Below are positions 1 through 8,235 of a DNA stretch of 64,000 nt, piece by piece; position 1 is the first letter of the stretch; each line of letters begins with the position of its first letter. The DNA is from Synechococcus sp. C9. Its GTDB lineage: Bacteria > Cyanobacteriota > Cyanobacteriia > Gloeomargaritales > Gloeomargaritaceae. A program made the translations under genes and the position numbers. Location of the stretch: NCBI RefSeq assembly GCF_022984075.1, contig NZ_JALAAD010000001.1, forward strand, positions 2,274,455-2,338,454. The letters run 5' to 3'. Below the pieces are notes generated by a model that was not told the origin of the DNA, did not search any database, and saw nothing but the letters and a program-made list of their open reading frames with translations.

Positions 1-873
1 TTGGGTTGAGGGTACCACGCTCAGCGCATCCGTATTGTCCACCTGGGAACGGGGAGTGCCCCCGGTCAAGGGGTCGTCATCGTCGGTGGTGGGGGTGGAT
101 TGAAAACTAAATAAACCCGGTTCTGCCGCCGGTTCTACCCAATTGGCACTGCGCCCCGTCCGAGCCTCCAAATCCATCAAAAGGGTATCCCCCTGGTCAT
201 CCTCGTCCTGAGGTGAGCCAGCCTCGCCAAAATTATCGGCAAAGTTATCCGCAAAACTGTCGGTCTGCTGGGCAAAGGGTTGGGGCTGGGGGCGACTGGG
301 GAAGGGGGCATTCATAATCAGGGTGTGATCGCCGCTAGGTTCCGGTTCCTCCGGCATCTCCACATCGGTAAAAGGGTTGAAACCACCCATAGTCGGTTCC
401 TCATCCTCCAAGGCACTGCTCGCCGCAAACGGGTTCGCATCAGGGGTAAAAGGATGATCTGCCTCGGACTGTTCAGGCAAGACCCAGGTTTCCGATGGGG
501 AATTTTGCCCCGCCTCCAAATCCGCCACCGCAAAGGGATTGTCCCCCCCGTCCCCATTCATGTTCAGGGGTGCGGTGAAATCGTCCTGAGCGGGTTGGTG
601 CGCCAAATACTGATTCACATCATTAATACCATTGCGGGCGTATTCCACCAATTCCGGGTCGTCGGTCAACGCCATCACCCGTTGGTAATGCTCCCGTGCC
701 TGGGCATAATTCTGGGTACACAGATAAATATGTCCCCGCAGGAGGTGCAGGTTGGGCATTTCGTCATATTGTTTCAGCAGACTGTCGGCAATCGCCCCCG
801 CCTCCGCATAATCACCCGTGACATAGGCACTGGTCGCACGTTCATAATCACTAAGATAATTGCTGGTTGCCAT
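1..873 (-). CDS. pilJ: PilJ-like chemoreceptor, N-terminal part (runs off the window)
   Basis: The reading frame is open for 291 codons from ATG at 873 to the window edge, with a good ribosome site (AAGGAG) just upstream. The first ~110 residues are helical and TPR-like (ATSNYLSDYERA, then a YAQAREHYQRVM segment). After that comes a long acidic, Pro/Gly/Asn-rich stretch in which short NPF motifs recur (DNPFAVADL, ANPFAASS, FNPFTDVEM). No receptor signalling domain is visible inside the window. The assignment as a methyl-accepting chemotaxis receptor controlling type IV pili rests on its position just after pilH and pilI, the usual cyanobacterial order (tax/pil clusters). It could instead be a stand-alone TPR protein. 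Confidence 0.6.
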   Translation of the reverse strand, partial: MATSNYLSDYERATSAYVTGDYAEAGAIADSLLKQYDEMPNLHLLRGHIYLCTQNYAQAREHYQRVMALTDDPELVEYARNGINDVNQYLAHQPAQDDFTAPLNMNGDGGDNPFAVADLEAGQNSPSETWVLPEQSEADHPFTPDANPFAASSALEDEEPTMGGFNPFTDVEMPEEPEPSGDHTLIMNAPFPSRPQPQPFAQQTDSFADNFADNFGEAGSPQDEDDQGDTLLMDLEARTGRSANWVEPAAEPGLFSFQSTPTTDDDDPLTGGTPRSQVDNTDALSVVPSTQ

Positions 874-1052
874 TGACCCTGACTCCTTATTGGCTGTCCA
901 TGACGGCTAGTGGGGCGGTAACGCAGTGGATGGGATGACAGTTGAGTGAGCGGAGTTTTGGATTACCTACTTGACATCCATTTTAGTTATAACCTGTCAA
1001 CTCGAATTTCCTCAATCATTTACGGGCTTTTTTTCGACCTTTGTGATCCCCC

Positions 1053-1580
1053 TCACGCAACGGTATGCCACAGGTGCGGAGCGACTAAGGCTTGGGGTTC
1101 GAGCAACCGCACCACCGTCCCGTCGGCGAGGAGCCATTCCCCCTGGACCAGCAATTTGCCCTGGGGGCGGTCTTCTCCACTCAAGGGGGGGCGCAACTGC
1201 CGGGGGTCAAGGAACTCGGCTCCCACCACCCGGTCAATGGCTAACCCACAGGTCACCCCCTGATCCGTCACCACAATCACGGAAAGTTCCGGTCGGTTGG
1301 TATTCAAAGGGGGGAGCCCCAAAAATTGCCCCAAATCGCCTATCCAAATCACCTGCCCCCGCCAGTTGTAGGCACCCATCACCACCGGCGGCACATTCGG
1401 CACACTACTGATCCGGTCAGGACTCATCGCCGCCACCTCCTGCACCCCCATCGCCGGCAGGGCAAATTCTTCCCCAGAGGACAAGACAAACCGCAGGTAT
1501 AGCTCCCCCTGCACCCCGATGCCCTGGTCAGCGGCACGTTCCCCGGACCCATCCCAAAAACCAGCAACAGCATCCACCAT
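1053..1580 (-). CDS. pilI: CheW-like adaptor PilI
   Basis: This 175-residue protein has the CheW fold signature: a beta-rich region with VLSSGEEFALPAMGVQEV, then YNWRGQVIWIGDLGQFLG, then VIVVTDQGVTCGLAIDRV. CheW proteins couple chemoreceptors to the CheA-type kinase (PilL in this system), here presumably for pilus-dependent motility. The ATG at 1580 is chosen because it lies 4 nt after the pilH stop and is preceded by AAAGGAT. A longer frame would overlap pilH. Downstream (minus strand) comes the PilJ-like receptor, so pilH-pilI-pilJ look like one transcript. Confidence 0.88.
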   Translation of the reverse strand: MVDAVAGFWDGSGERAADQGIGVQGELYLRFVLSSGEEFALPAMGVQEVAAMSPDRISSVPNVPPVVMGAYNWRGQVIWIGDLGQFLGLPPLNTNRPELSVIVVTDQGVTCGLAIDRVVGAEFLDPRQLRPPLSGEDRPQGKLLVQGEWLLADGTVVRLLEPQALVAPHLWHTVA

Positions 1581-1584
1581 AGAC

Positions 1585-1962
1585 CTATCCTTTGGGGGTT
1601 CGTAAAAGATGGCGGACCGTACCCAAAAGGTCTTGCGGTTCAAAGGGTTTGACAATGTAGGCATCCGCCCCCTGTTTCAAACCCCAATGCTTATCAAAAG
1701 TTTCCCCCTTAGAGGAACACATCAACACCGGCACCTGTTTTGTTTGGGGATACTCCCGCAACTGCCGCACCAATTGGTAGCCATTCATGCGGGGCATGAC
1801 CACATCCATCACCACCACATCGGGAATTTGCCCCCCCTGTACCATCGCCAGGGCTTCATCCCCATCCCCGGCGGCGAGAACCTCCCAGCCATCCTGTTCC
1901 AGCAGGGAAACCATCATCTCCCGCTGTGCCTTTTGGTCTTCGACCACCAACACGGTTGCCAT
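1585..1962 (-). CDS. pilH: CheY-like response regulator PilH
   Basis: A 125-residue single receiver domain with no output domain. The acidic pocket (E8, D9), phospho-acceptor D53 in VVVMDVVMPRMNG, S83/S84 and K105 in YIVKPFEP are all present, so it should be phosphorylatable. It starts the pilH-pilI-pilJ set on the minus strand and is separated by only 49 nt from the end of ccmO upstream. In other cyanobacteria a PatA/PilG-type regulator precedes pilH, but here ccmO occupies that place. The partner kinase is outside the window. Confidence 0.92.
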   Translation of the reverse strand: MATVLVVEDQKAQREMMVSLLEQDGWEVLAAGDGDEALAMVQGGQIPDVVVMDVVMPRMNGYQLVRQLREYPQTKQVPVLMCSSKGETFDKHWGLKQGADAYIVKPFEPQDLLGTVRHLLRTPKG

Positions 1963-2011
1963 AGTACCACCACCCGTGAATGCCTCAATTGTACACGCTT
2001 ACCCGGAAATC

Positions 2012-2770
2012 TCAACCCTCCTGAGCCACCACCTCCACCAATTCCCCCACCCGTTGGGTCATGGCTAAGGGCAATTGCAGGGGTTGCAATTCCTGCAGGG
2101 GGCTGGCGGTCTGGGGCAAAGTATGCACCAAATCCTCCAGGGGACGCGGAATGACCATAATGGCGTGCAATTCCCCAATCCGACTCGCCGCCTCCATCCC
2201 CGCATCAATGGCAATCGTTACATCCGCCACCCGCCCCCGCAAAATAACGGTACACAGCCCCGCCCCAATCTGGTCATAGCCCACCAAATGCACATCGGCG
2301 GCTTTGAGCATGGCATCGGCGGCACCCACCAAAGCGGGAAAACCCCGGGTTTCCAACAACCCCACCGCCTGTCCTCCCTCTGGGTCAGGGGTTCCCAGCC
2401 GAGCCAAAACCGCCATACTGGGGCTGATGGGTAAAACCAGTTCTAAATTCGCCAAAGGCCGGGGCAATACCAAACTGGAAACGTACTGGCCAAAGGCTTC
2501 CGCCGTCTCCACCCCCGCCTGCACCGCCAAACGCACCGAGGCAATATCCCCCCGCACCACCGCCGTACAGTAGCCGCCGCCAGTTTTTTCGTAGCCCACC
2601 AGATGCACCCCGGCGGATTTGAGCATCATGTCCGCAGTCCCCACCAGGGCGGGGAAACTCTGGGTCGCCACCAACCCCAGCGCCATCGATTGATAGGGAT
2701 GGGCAGGCCGACTGGCACCCAAATTCATCTGGGTCAAGGGTTGGGTTACGGTCGGGGCAGAGGCTGGCAT
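2012..2770 (-). CDS. ccmO: Carboxysome shell protein CcmO (double BMC domain)
   Basis: This 252-residue protein carries two tandem bacterial-microcompartment domains, about residues 29-112 and 134-216. Both contain the pattern G-FPALVG-AD-MLK-A-VHLVGY and end with a VLPRPL or VIPRPL segment. CcmO is a structural component of the beta-carboxysome shell, needed for CO2 fixation. The ATG at 2770 is preferred; an upstream in-frame TTG would add 22 residues without family support. No clear Shine-Dalgarno is visible. It lies apart from any ccmKLMN genes, as in several cyanobacteria, and runs into the pil cluster on the same strand. Confidence 0.94.
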   Translation of the reverse strand: MPASAPTVTQPLTQMNLGASRPAHPYQSMALGLVATQSFPALVGTADMMLKSAGVHLVGYEKTGGGYCTAVVRGDIASVRLAVQAGVETAEAFGQYVSSLVLPRPLANLELVLPISPSMAVLARLGTPDPEGGQAVGLLETRGFPALVGAADAMLKAADVHLVGYDQIGAGLCTVILRGRVADVTIAIDAGMEAASRIGELHAIMVIPRPLEDLVHTLPQTASPLQELQPLQLPLAMTQRVGELVEVVAQEG

Positions 2771-2862
2771 AGACAACCGGCGGATAACTATTTCTTTCCA
2801 CTGTAGCGATAAACGGGGGAAATCGTCCCCAGGCAACCGGGCAATCAGGCGCAGACTTAAAA

Positions 2863-2964
2863 TATAGCCATCCTAAATGAACATGGCATAGGGATCGCAG
2901 GGGCACCGCCCCCGTCCTTGATCCTGCGGAATTTCCGTTCGTTAATCAAGTAGGATTGCTATAT
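2863..2964 (-). repeat. MITE-like intergenic repeat, TATAG-type ends
   Basis: Ends are TATAGCCATCCTA and TAGGATTGCTATA, an imperfect terminal inverted repeat. The GC-rich core (TCGCAGGGGCACCGCCCCCG) is in minus orientation relative to the copies at 43697 and 50040. It lies between ccmO and the low-GC region to its right. About 102 bp. Confidence 0.85.
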
Positions 2965-3172
2965 ATTTAAGGATATTAAGGGAAAATGACTACCGGGCAT
3001 TGGGGAATCAACGGTGACAGGAGCATGATCCCCAGCCTTGGTTTGGGGTTACAGAGTTCAGGATGCCAATGCGGCAACATTCGACATTACTATATATATT
3101 TATTAATTCATTTATTAATGTAATGGGAACCTGTATTTATTTATTGATTTTTGTACTTACATCGTAGAGGTG
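2965..3172. other. AT-rich spacer without recognisable gene
   Basis: There is no convincing coding frame between the repeat and the tandem duplication. The stretch from about 3085 to 3150 is very AT-rich (repeated TATATA and TTATTAAT). It may hold promoter elements for the surface-polysaccharide genes to the right, but no clean promoter can be assigned. Confidence 0.4.
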
Positions 3173-3328
3173 AAAGCCCCATTCTTTGGTTGGCAATTAT
3201 CAATAACCTAGGAGTTATTCGCAATAGTCGTGAATTATACAGGCTGTTAAAAAGCCCCATTCTTTGGTTGGCAATTATCAATAACCTAGGAGTTATTCGC
3301 AATAGTCGTGAATTATACAGGCTGTTAA
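3173..3328 (+). repeat. Perfect 78-bp tandem duplication
   Basis: Two head-to-tail copies (3173-3250 and 3251-3328), each starting AAAGCCCCATTCTTTGG and ending AGGCTGTTAA, are identical along their full length. The period is 26 codons, and the + frame reads through both without a stop (LWLAIINNLGVIRNSREL repeated). Identity implies a very recent duplication or ongoing copy-number change. Whether the frame is expressed is unknown: it has only a TTG start and no ribosome site. Confidence 0.97.
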
Positions 3329-3334
3329 TTATAG

Positions 3335-3475
3335 AAATTATCGGGAACGCTCTCCCCGGAGTGGATTACCCTAGACGTAAAATCTCAACCCCGACCAAAC
3401 CAACGGGAAGCCAAACAGCAAATGTCCCACATCCAGCGATGGAAACAGACCGATACGGTGCTCCGAGTATGTTAA
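3335..3475 (+). pseudogene. Possible C-terminal remnant of an unknown protein
   Basis: A 46-codon frame without a start codon, closed upstream by TAG at 3332 and ending with TAA at 3473. It has protein-like composition: SPEWITLDV, then QPRPNQREAKQQMSHIQRW and KQTDTVLRV. It directly follows the tandem duplication. I do not recognise the family. It could be the tail of a gene that was lost or rearranged here. Confidence 0.28.
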
Positions 3476-3580
3476 TTTTTGTTGCAGGAATTTATTGCCT
3501 TCCCCAGAAGTAATGACTTTACAAGTGATACATTTAGCACTATTATTGGTTACAATTTACGTCAGTTTCTTGAGTTTCGA

Positions 3581-4870
3581 ATGGCTGTGATGCCCAAAGT
3601 ATCTACAGAAAATTCTAATAAACCTCGTCGGATATTATTAGGTCATCTTGCTGCGAGAGGAGATTGTCTCTACGCAACTGCCATCGCTCGCCAGATTAAA
3701 GTAGATTACCCTGGCTGTATTTTAACTTGGGGAATTAGTTCGATGTGCCGTGATATTTTGAGAGGCAATCCTGACGTGGATGAAATATGGGAATTTCCCA
3801 TGCAAAATCATAGGGAAATGATTTCTGCTTGGCAAGCTTTTGAAATGGAAGCAGTAAATCGTTATCAGCAAGGCGATTTTGATGAAGTCTTCCTAACGCA
3901 AATATCCCCGAATAATTTTCACAACTTTGATGGTACGGTGAGGTCGTCCATTTTTAGAGCCTACCCGCGACCGATTACGGTGTCGATCACACCGGTCTTG
4001 AATCTATTTTCAGAAGAAATAGAGGAGGTTAATAAATTTGTTAAAACCCATCATTTATCGCATCGAAAGAATGTTATTTTATTTGAATGCTCTTCCAATA
4101 GTGGACAATCATTTGTCAATCCAGATTATGCTTTAGAAGTTGCTAAAAAATTATTGATTAAGTTGCCAGATAGTAGTGTAATTTTAGCTTCTCATATTCC
4201 TATTGAATCGAATGATGAGCGAATTATTAGTAGTAGTCGCCTTTCCTTTAGGTCCCACGCAGAACTGAGCAAGCACTGCCATCTCTTAGTAGGATGTTCC
4301 AGTGGGATTTCTTGGCTATGTACTTCCAATTGGGCGAAACCCCTGCCTAAAATTCAAGTATTATCAGCGTCCACATCTGTCTATGCCTCAATGGTTCATG
4401 ATTTTGACTACTGTGGACTACCAACAGACCATATCGTTGAAATGACAGATTGCTCGGTTGAACAACTAGCGGATTGCATCTATCTTGCCTTGGTTCAGGA
4501 TATTACAGCGGCTCGTCTGAAGTACCATCAAAAAATCGAATTAGAATTCACTTTTTATCTATCTCTAATTAGAGATTTTTTGCTGAAAACTGGCGAGTAT
4601 GAAAAAGTTTTTCTATCACTTCTTAATACAATTAATCGCTACGGTTGGCAAAGCCAATTAGAGGATTTTATGTTAACTGAAGTACTGCCAAATCTACGGG
4701 ATTCAGTGCGGACATCTTTATTTCATAAACAAGAGATTACACATCTGAGACAGCAGGTAAAGCATTTAAGTGATGAAATTGCTCTGATCAAGAAAAGTAA
4801 ATTCTGGAAGCTTAGGAATAGATGGATCAATCTGAAGAAGCGATTACTTAAAGGTGTTCTTGTCCCTTAA
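3581..4870 (+). CDS. GT9-like glycosyltransferase with C-terminal coiled coil
   Basis: A 429-residue protein. The N-terminal segment RRILLGHLAARGDCLYATAIAR (shown here in parts: RRILLGHLAARGD and LYATAIAR) resembles the first Rossmann unit of heptosyltransferase-type GT9 enzymes. A second Rossmann-like half follows, with VILFECSSNSG and later LLVGCSSGISWLC, placed like the GT9 donor-binding loop. Residues ~385-429 form a basic coiled coil. It probably adds a sugar during cell-surface polysaccharide synthesis. Start ATG 3581 (or 3590) is inferred; a TTG at 3479 would add 34 unsupported residues. It is 5 nt upstream of an FkbM methyltransferase, and the pair is AT-rich relative to flanks, suggesting transfer. 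Confidence 0.75.
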   Translation: MAVMPKVSTENSNKPRRILLGHLAARGDCLYATAIARQIKVDYPGCILTWGISSMCRDILRGNPDVDEIWEFPMQNHREMISAWQAFEMEAVNRYQQGDFDEVFLTQISPNNFHNFDGTVRSSIFRAYPRPITVSITPVLNLFSEEIEEVNKFVKTHHLSHRKNVILFECSSNSGQSFVNPDYALEVAKKLLIKLPDSSVILASHIPIESNDERIISSSRLSFRSHAELSKHCHLLVGCSSGISWLCTSNWAKPLPKIQVLSASTSVYASMVHDFDYCGLPTDHIVEMTDCSVEQLADCIYLALVQDITAARLKYHQKIELEFTFYLSLIRDFLLKTGEYEKVFLSLLNTINRYGWQSQLEDFMLTEVLPNLRDSVRTSLFHKQEITHLRQQVKHLSDEIALIKKSKFWKLRNRWINLKKRLLKGVLVP

Positions 4871-4875
4871 CCCAT

Positions 4876-5862
4876 ATGATCAACACATCCTTCCTTAAAA
4901 AAATTCTAACCTTTACCCCTCTGCTCGGTAATTTTGTTAGCAAATATAACACACTTCGGGAAAAATATAACAAACTGCGGGAGGAACATGACAACTTACG
5001 GGAGGAATATAAGAAACGTCAGGAAGAAATAAAACAATTGGTTGGGATAATGACTAAAGCTGATTCAATTCATTCTTACCTGTTATATCCGGGCTTTGAT
5101 CAGGCTCAACTTCTTGTCACCCTCACTGGTGAGCCTTATCAGTTGTCAGACTTTAATAATTGCTTAAAATTCCTAAAAAATAATCACTGGATTACTCCTG
5201 AAAAAAGTATCTTTTTAGATATTGGTGCCAATATTGGTTCCATGTCTATTTATGCGATTGCCAGTGGAGCTTTTACCCAAGCAATTGCTGTTGAACCTTC
5301 TTCCCTTAACTTTCAATTCCTGCAATGGAATATTAAAATTAACAATTTAGAGAATAAAATTCAGCCAATTCAGTGTGGATTAGCGGACTTCCTGGGAGTA
5401 AGAAATATAATATGTAGCCCCTACAATTGTGGGGATTTTCGGATGTCTTCAAGCTCTGATAAAAATTCAAACAATCTCTATCACGAAGAGCAATTTACTA
5501 CTGAGCAAGTTCCTTTTTCGACCCTAGATTGCTTATCCGATCAGTATAATATAGCACCTGAAAAAATTGGTTGGATTTGTATAGACTGCCAAGGTAGTGA
5601 AGGGTTGATTTTTAAGGGAGGTCAAGAGTTTTTGCAGAAAGCGAGTGCGCCCATTTACGTTGAATTTTGGCCCTATGGAATTAATCGTCTAGGTTGTTGT
5701 GAAGAGTATTTTGATTTTATTATTCAATACCCGGCAGAAATTTTTCGGTGGGTGGACAATCAACCGGAACTAATTACCCTAGATTTTCTCAAAAATTTTT
5801 ACGCAGAAAATGTACAAACGACTTTACACTTAGATATATTGCTATTACCAGCTAGAAATTAA
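4876..5862 (+). CDS. FkbM-family methyltransferase with N-terminal coiled coil
   Basis: A 328-residue protein. Residues ~23-58 form a highly charged coiled coil built of near-heptad units (EKYNKLR, EEHDNLR, EEYKKRQ). The SAM-binding motif LDIGANIGSMS lies at 114-124, and AVEPSSLN follows at 138-145, both typical of FkbM O-methyltransferases that modify sugars or glycan ends. It is co-directional with the GT9-like gene 5 nt upstream and likely acts on the same surface glycan. Its stop codon TAA lies in the left end (TTAA) of the repeat element at 5859. Confidence 0.88.
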   Translation: MINTSFLKKILTFTPLLGNFVSKYNTLREKYNKLREEHDNLREEYKKRQEEIKQLVGIMTKADSIHSYLLYPGFDQAQLLVTLTGEPYQLSDFNNCLKFLKNNHWITPEKSIFLDIGANIGSMSIYAIASGAFTQAIAVEPSSLNFQFLQWNIKINNLENKIQPIQCGLADFLGVRNIICSPYNCGDFRMSSSSDKNSNNLYHEEQFTTEQVPFSTLDCLSDQYNIAPEKIGWICIDCQGSEGLIFKGGQEFLQKASAPIYVEFWPYGINRLGCCEEYFDFIIQYPAEIFRWVDNQPELITLDFLKNFYAENVQTTLHLDILLLPARN

Positions 5863-5986
5863 GGGCACCTCTATTTATTTGCATTACCAGAAGGTTATGT
5901 TGCTACAATGCCCATATTAATGGTTACGCCACGCAGGCTATCCAGAACCAAGACGGGGGGTAACCCATTTTTAGAAGTGCCCTTAA
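5859..5986 (-). repeat. MITE-like intergenic repeat, TTAA/GGGCAC-type ends
   Basis: The ends TTAAGGGCACCTCTA and TAGAAGTGCCCTTAA form an inverted repeat differing at one position. Reverse-complemented, it matches the copy at 59842-59960 over its whole length (TGGGCACTTCTAAAAATGGG start, AATAGAGGTGCCC end). It contains a small palindromic insert around 5922-5943 (GGTTACGCCACGCAGGCTAT). TTAA borders both sides, so TTAA may be the target. Confidence 0.8.
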
Positions 5987-6027
5987 ATCAAATACTCATA
6001 TCTTCTTTATCCGAGTCCCTACTGCCT

Positions 6028-6354
6028 TTACGCCGCTAAGATCACAACGACGACCAGCACAATGATCACAGGAATCAGTATTCCCAGCCCTGTGGTCACG
6101 AAAGGAAGGATCAGAGCGGTCACAATTCCCTGCAGACCCGCCCAAATAAACCCGAAGACCAAGGAGAACAGGGACGCCAGCCATTGCACAATCAGAATCA
6201 GCCCCGACAAGGTGAACCCCAGCAGAAAAATCAACCCCTGCACTAAGCTGGCAATCAGGGAAATCAACGCCAGCCAGGACTCTTCCGGTGGGGAGTCAGG
6301 TGGATTTTGGGCTAGAAGAATTGGTGTTATAGACCAAAGAGCGAATAAATTCAC
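6028..6354 (-). CDS. Small hydrophobic membrane protein
   Basis: A 108-residue, very hydrophobic sequence with three likely membrane segments (about residues 27-55, 58-80 and 85-107, the last ending in a poly-Val/Ile run). A Pro/Glu-rich stretch (NPPDSPPEES) lies near the N terminus. The only early start is GTG at 6354, which sits inside the RHH gene (59-nt overlap, different frame), suggesting translational coupling. No family recognised. Confidence 0.55.
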   Translation of the reverse strand: MNLFALWSITPILLAQNPPDSPPEESWLALISLIASLVQGLIFLLGFTLSGLILIVQWLASLFSLVFGFIWAGLQGIVTALILPFVTTGLGILIPVIIVLVVVVILAA

Positions 6355-6460
6355 GGATCACTTCCGTTTTCGATTGGTTCGTCTGATGGCAATAATACTC
6401 GAGTGCTCGATTCTCATCATCGCTGAGACGGACACTTAGATGCTTAACTTTGTCAGCCAT
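6296..6460 (-). CDS. Ribbon-helix-helix (CopG-like) protein
   Basis: A 54-residue protein. HLSVRLSDDENRALEYYC followed by KTEVIREFIRSLV is the beta strand-helix-helix pattern of ribbon-helix-helix DNA-binding proteins, which usually act as dimeric repressors or antitoxins. The ATG at 6460 has a strong ribosome site (GGGAGGGG) directly upstream. It overlaps the downstream membrane-protein gene. No toxin of a known family follows, so an antitoxin role is only a possibility. Confidence 0.72.
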   Translation of the reverse strand: MADKVKHLSVRLSDDENRALEYYCHQTNQSKTEVIREFIRSLVYNTNSSSPKST

Positions 6461-6598
6461 GACCCCTCCCAGATCGGTAAATGTAATCGTACCAGAGCGA
6501 TTTCCAGACCAGTACAATTCGTTGCAATCCTCAATGAAATGAGACGAGATTTTGTAGTTTTGTGACAAAGACTGCTCATTCCAGGGCAGGTATTCTCA

Positions 6599-7591
6599 TC
6601 ATGCCATCGGGGGGAGGGTGACCCACCACTGGCGAAGGGATTGGTACTCTGCCTGGGTGGCCGCATCCATAGGTAGGAAAAATTCGTACTGTTTGAGCTG
6701 GGGGGCAAACGGGGACCAGGCGAACCCTTGGGCGGTCAAACTCTCAAGCTGTGGCGGTTCCCAGCTAAAATTCAACCAAGCCTTGACCGGTTCGGTCGGG
6801 GATTGCCCCTGGGGGAGCACCCACCCATCTGCCCAAATCACACCGCCTCCGGGTGGCACCACCACCTGAATCTGGGGGTAACGCTGGGCGACGGGAAGCA
6901 AGTCACTTGACCAGCCCACGGCCATGGCCACATCCCCCAGCACCAGGGGTTGAATGTAATGCTGGTCGCTATACAAACGTATCTGCCGATGCAGGGCTTG
7001 AATTTGGGCTTTCAGGTCAGCGATGGGCCAGGGTGCCGGGGTATTGATGGATAGCCCCAGGCGGATGAAACTAATGGCTAACAATTCTCGGAACTGGGCA
7101 ATGGCACTCACCCGTTGGTACAGGGCGGGTCGCTCCAGGTCGTCCCAGGTTTGGGGTTGCCAGTCCAATTGATCCCGGCGGTAGGCCAGCACCGTCGTCC
7201 CCCAGCGGTAGGGCACCCACCAGAGTTGTCCCTCGGACTGGCTCACCCCCTGCCATTGGGGCGGCAGTTCCCCCCAGCGGGTCAAGAGGTTGGGGTCAAG
7301 GGGGGCCAAACGTTGCGCTTTGCGAGCCAGGTCTAACCAAGCCAACCCCAGGGTCAGCAGGTTGGGCGGGTCGGGCTGGGCTAATTGGGCGTATAGGTCG
7401 GGGAGTTGGGGACGCATGTGCAGTTCCAAGGGATAACGGCGGCGAAACCGTCGCCACCACAGGGAGGGCAGGGAATTTTTCAACACCTCTATCCGCAGGG
7501 CAGAAGCCGGGTTGGTAGCGGTACAACCGACCAGCACACCCATTCCAGCCGCCAATATTGCCCGTCGTGACCAAGCCCGTTGCCCTACCAT
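6599..7591 (-). CDS. Periplasmic substrate-binding lipoprotein, PotD-like
   Basis: A 330-residue protein with an N-terminal SRRAIL motif, a hydrophobic stretch and a lipobox LVGC (Cys23), so probably a lipoprotein; the twin Arg hints at Tat export. The mature part resembles class I extracellular solute-binding proteins of the spermidine/putrescine type: LRIEVLKNSLPSLW, WWVPYRWGTTVLAYRRDQL, WDDL, and ADGWVLPQG near the end. Such proteins deliver substrate to an ABC importer. No permease or ATPase genes are adjacent, so it is an orphan here. The ligand is unknown. Confidence 0.82.
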   Translation of the reverse strand: MVGQRAWSRRAILAAGMGVLVGCTATNPASALRIEVLKNSLPSLWWRRFRRRYPLELHMRPQLPDLYAQLAQPDPPNLLTLGLAWLDLARKAQRLAPLDPNLLTRWGELPPQWQGVSQSEGQLWWVPYRWGTTVLAYRRDQLDWQPQTWDDLERPALYQRVSAIAQFRELLAISFIRLGLSINTPAPWPIADLKAQIQALHRQIRLYSDQHYIQPLVLGDVAMAVGWSSDLLPVAQRYPQIQVVVPPGGGVIWADGWVLPQGQSPTEPVKAWLNFSWEPPQLESLTAQGFAWSPFAPQLKQYEFFLPMDAATQAEYQSLRQWWVTLPPMA

Positions 7592-7825
7592 TCCATCTTT
7601 ATCCCTAAGTTTCTGAGATCATCATAAATTTCATGCGATGGGTCAAGGCAGATGCTCAGAAAATCAAGACAGGCTTGGTGTACCTGTGACCTGTTTTTAG
7701 ATTTGCCCCTAACCCTATTGAGGATTGTGTTGCAAATTGGCAAAAAATACCATCCTCGGCAGGCAGAAATTTGGGGGAAGTAAATGACGAAGCAATATCT
7801 CCACAGTTCATTTTTAGGGATGTCC

Positions 7826-7855
7826 TTGACAAATTTTGACCAGGAATGGCATGAT
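7826..7855 (+). promoter_or_regulatory. Possible sigma70-type promoter
   Basis: TTGACA at 7826-7831, an 18-nt spacer, and CATGAT at 7850-7855 (4 of 6 to TATAAT). It lies ~50 nt upstream of the DUF5132-like gene within the 314-bp gap 7592-7905, which otherwise holds nothing recognisable. Confidence 0.3.
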
Positions 7856-7905
7856 TAATTTCGTTTCTGATGCGATTAGTAAAACGTACCAAGGATGTGA
7901 TCAGC

Positions 7906-8226
7906 ATGGAATTAGAATTTCTATTGTTGGGATTAGAACCCATCGTTGCCCTGACAGTTGGTGCCGGTGCGATTGTGGTGGGAGGGGGTGCTCTGGCCCT
8001 GTCCCCCGCCTTTGGTACGGTTTTGGGTAAACCGGAATTGGCGAAAGAATTGCAAGAATCCGGTCGCTCGATGGTCAAAACCGGCATTGTCCTGAGCATG
8101 GATGCCTACGACAAGGTGCAAAGCGTCTGGACGGAAACCAGCAGTAGCGTCAGTCAGCTGGTGGAGGAGGCGAAGGCGGAGGCGAAAAATGCCCGCCTGC
8201 ACGAGGAAGTCCAATCCGCTAGTTAA
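7906..8226 (+). CDS. DUF5132-like small membrane-anchored protein
   Basis: A 106-residue protein. A Gly/Ala-rich hydrophobic N-terminal half (PIVALTVGAGAIVVGGGALA) is followed by an amphipathic charged tail (EEAKAEAKNARLHEEV). This layout resembles cyanobacterial DUF5132 proteins. The ATG at 7906 is preceded by AAGGA with 10-nt spacing. The DctP-like lipoprotein gene begins 9 nt after its stop, so the two are probably co-transcribed. Function unknown. Confidence 0.75.
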   Translation: MELEFLLLGLEPIVALTVGAGAIVVGGGALALSPAFGTVLGKPELAKELQESGRSMVKTGIVLSMDAYDKVQSVWTETSSSVSQLVEEAKAEAKNARLHEEVQSAS

Positions 8227-8235
8227 CTCGCCCGG

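Noticed and set aside
280-876. Long + strand frame opposite the PilJ-like gene
   Set aside because: It lies antisense to an open minus-strand frame with a ribosome site and sensible composition; the + translation is rich in His, Arg, Gly and Ile without family pattern.
3151-3513. 120-codon frame spanning the 78-bp duplication
   Set aside because: Only a TTG start, no ribosome site, and the part after the duplication reads better as protein in another frame. Kept as a finding, not as a gene.
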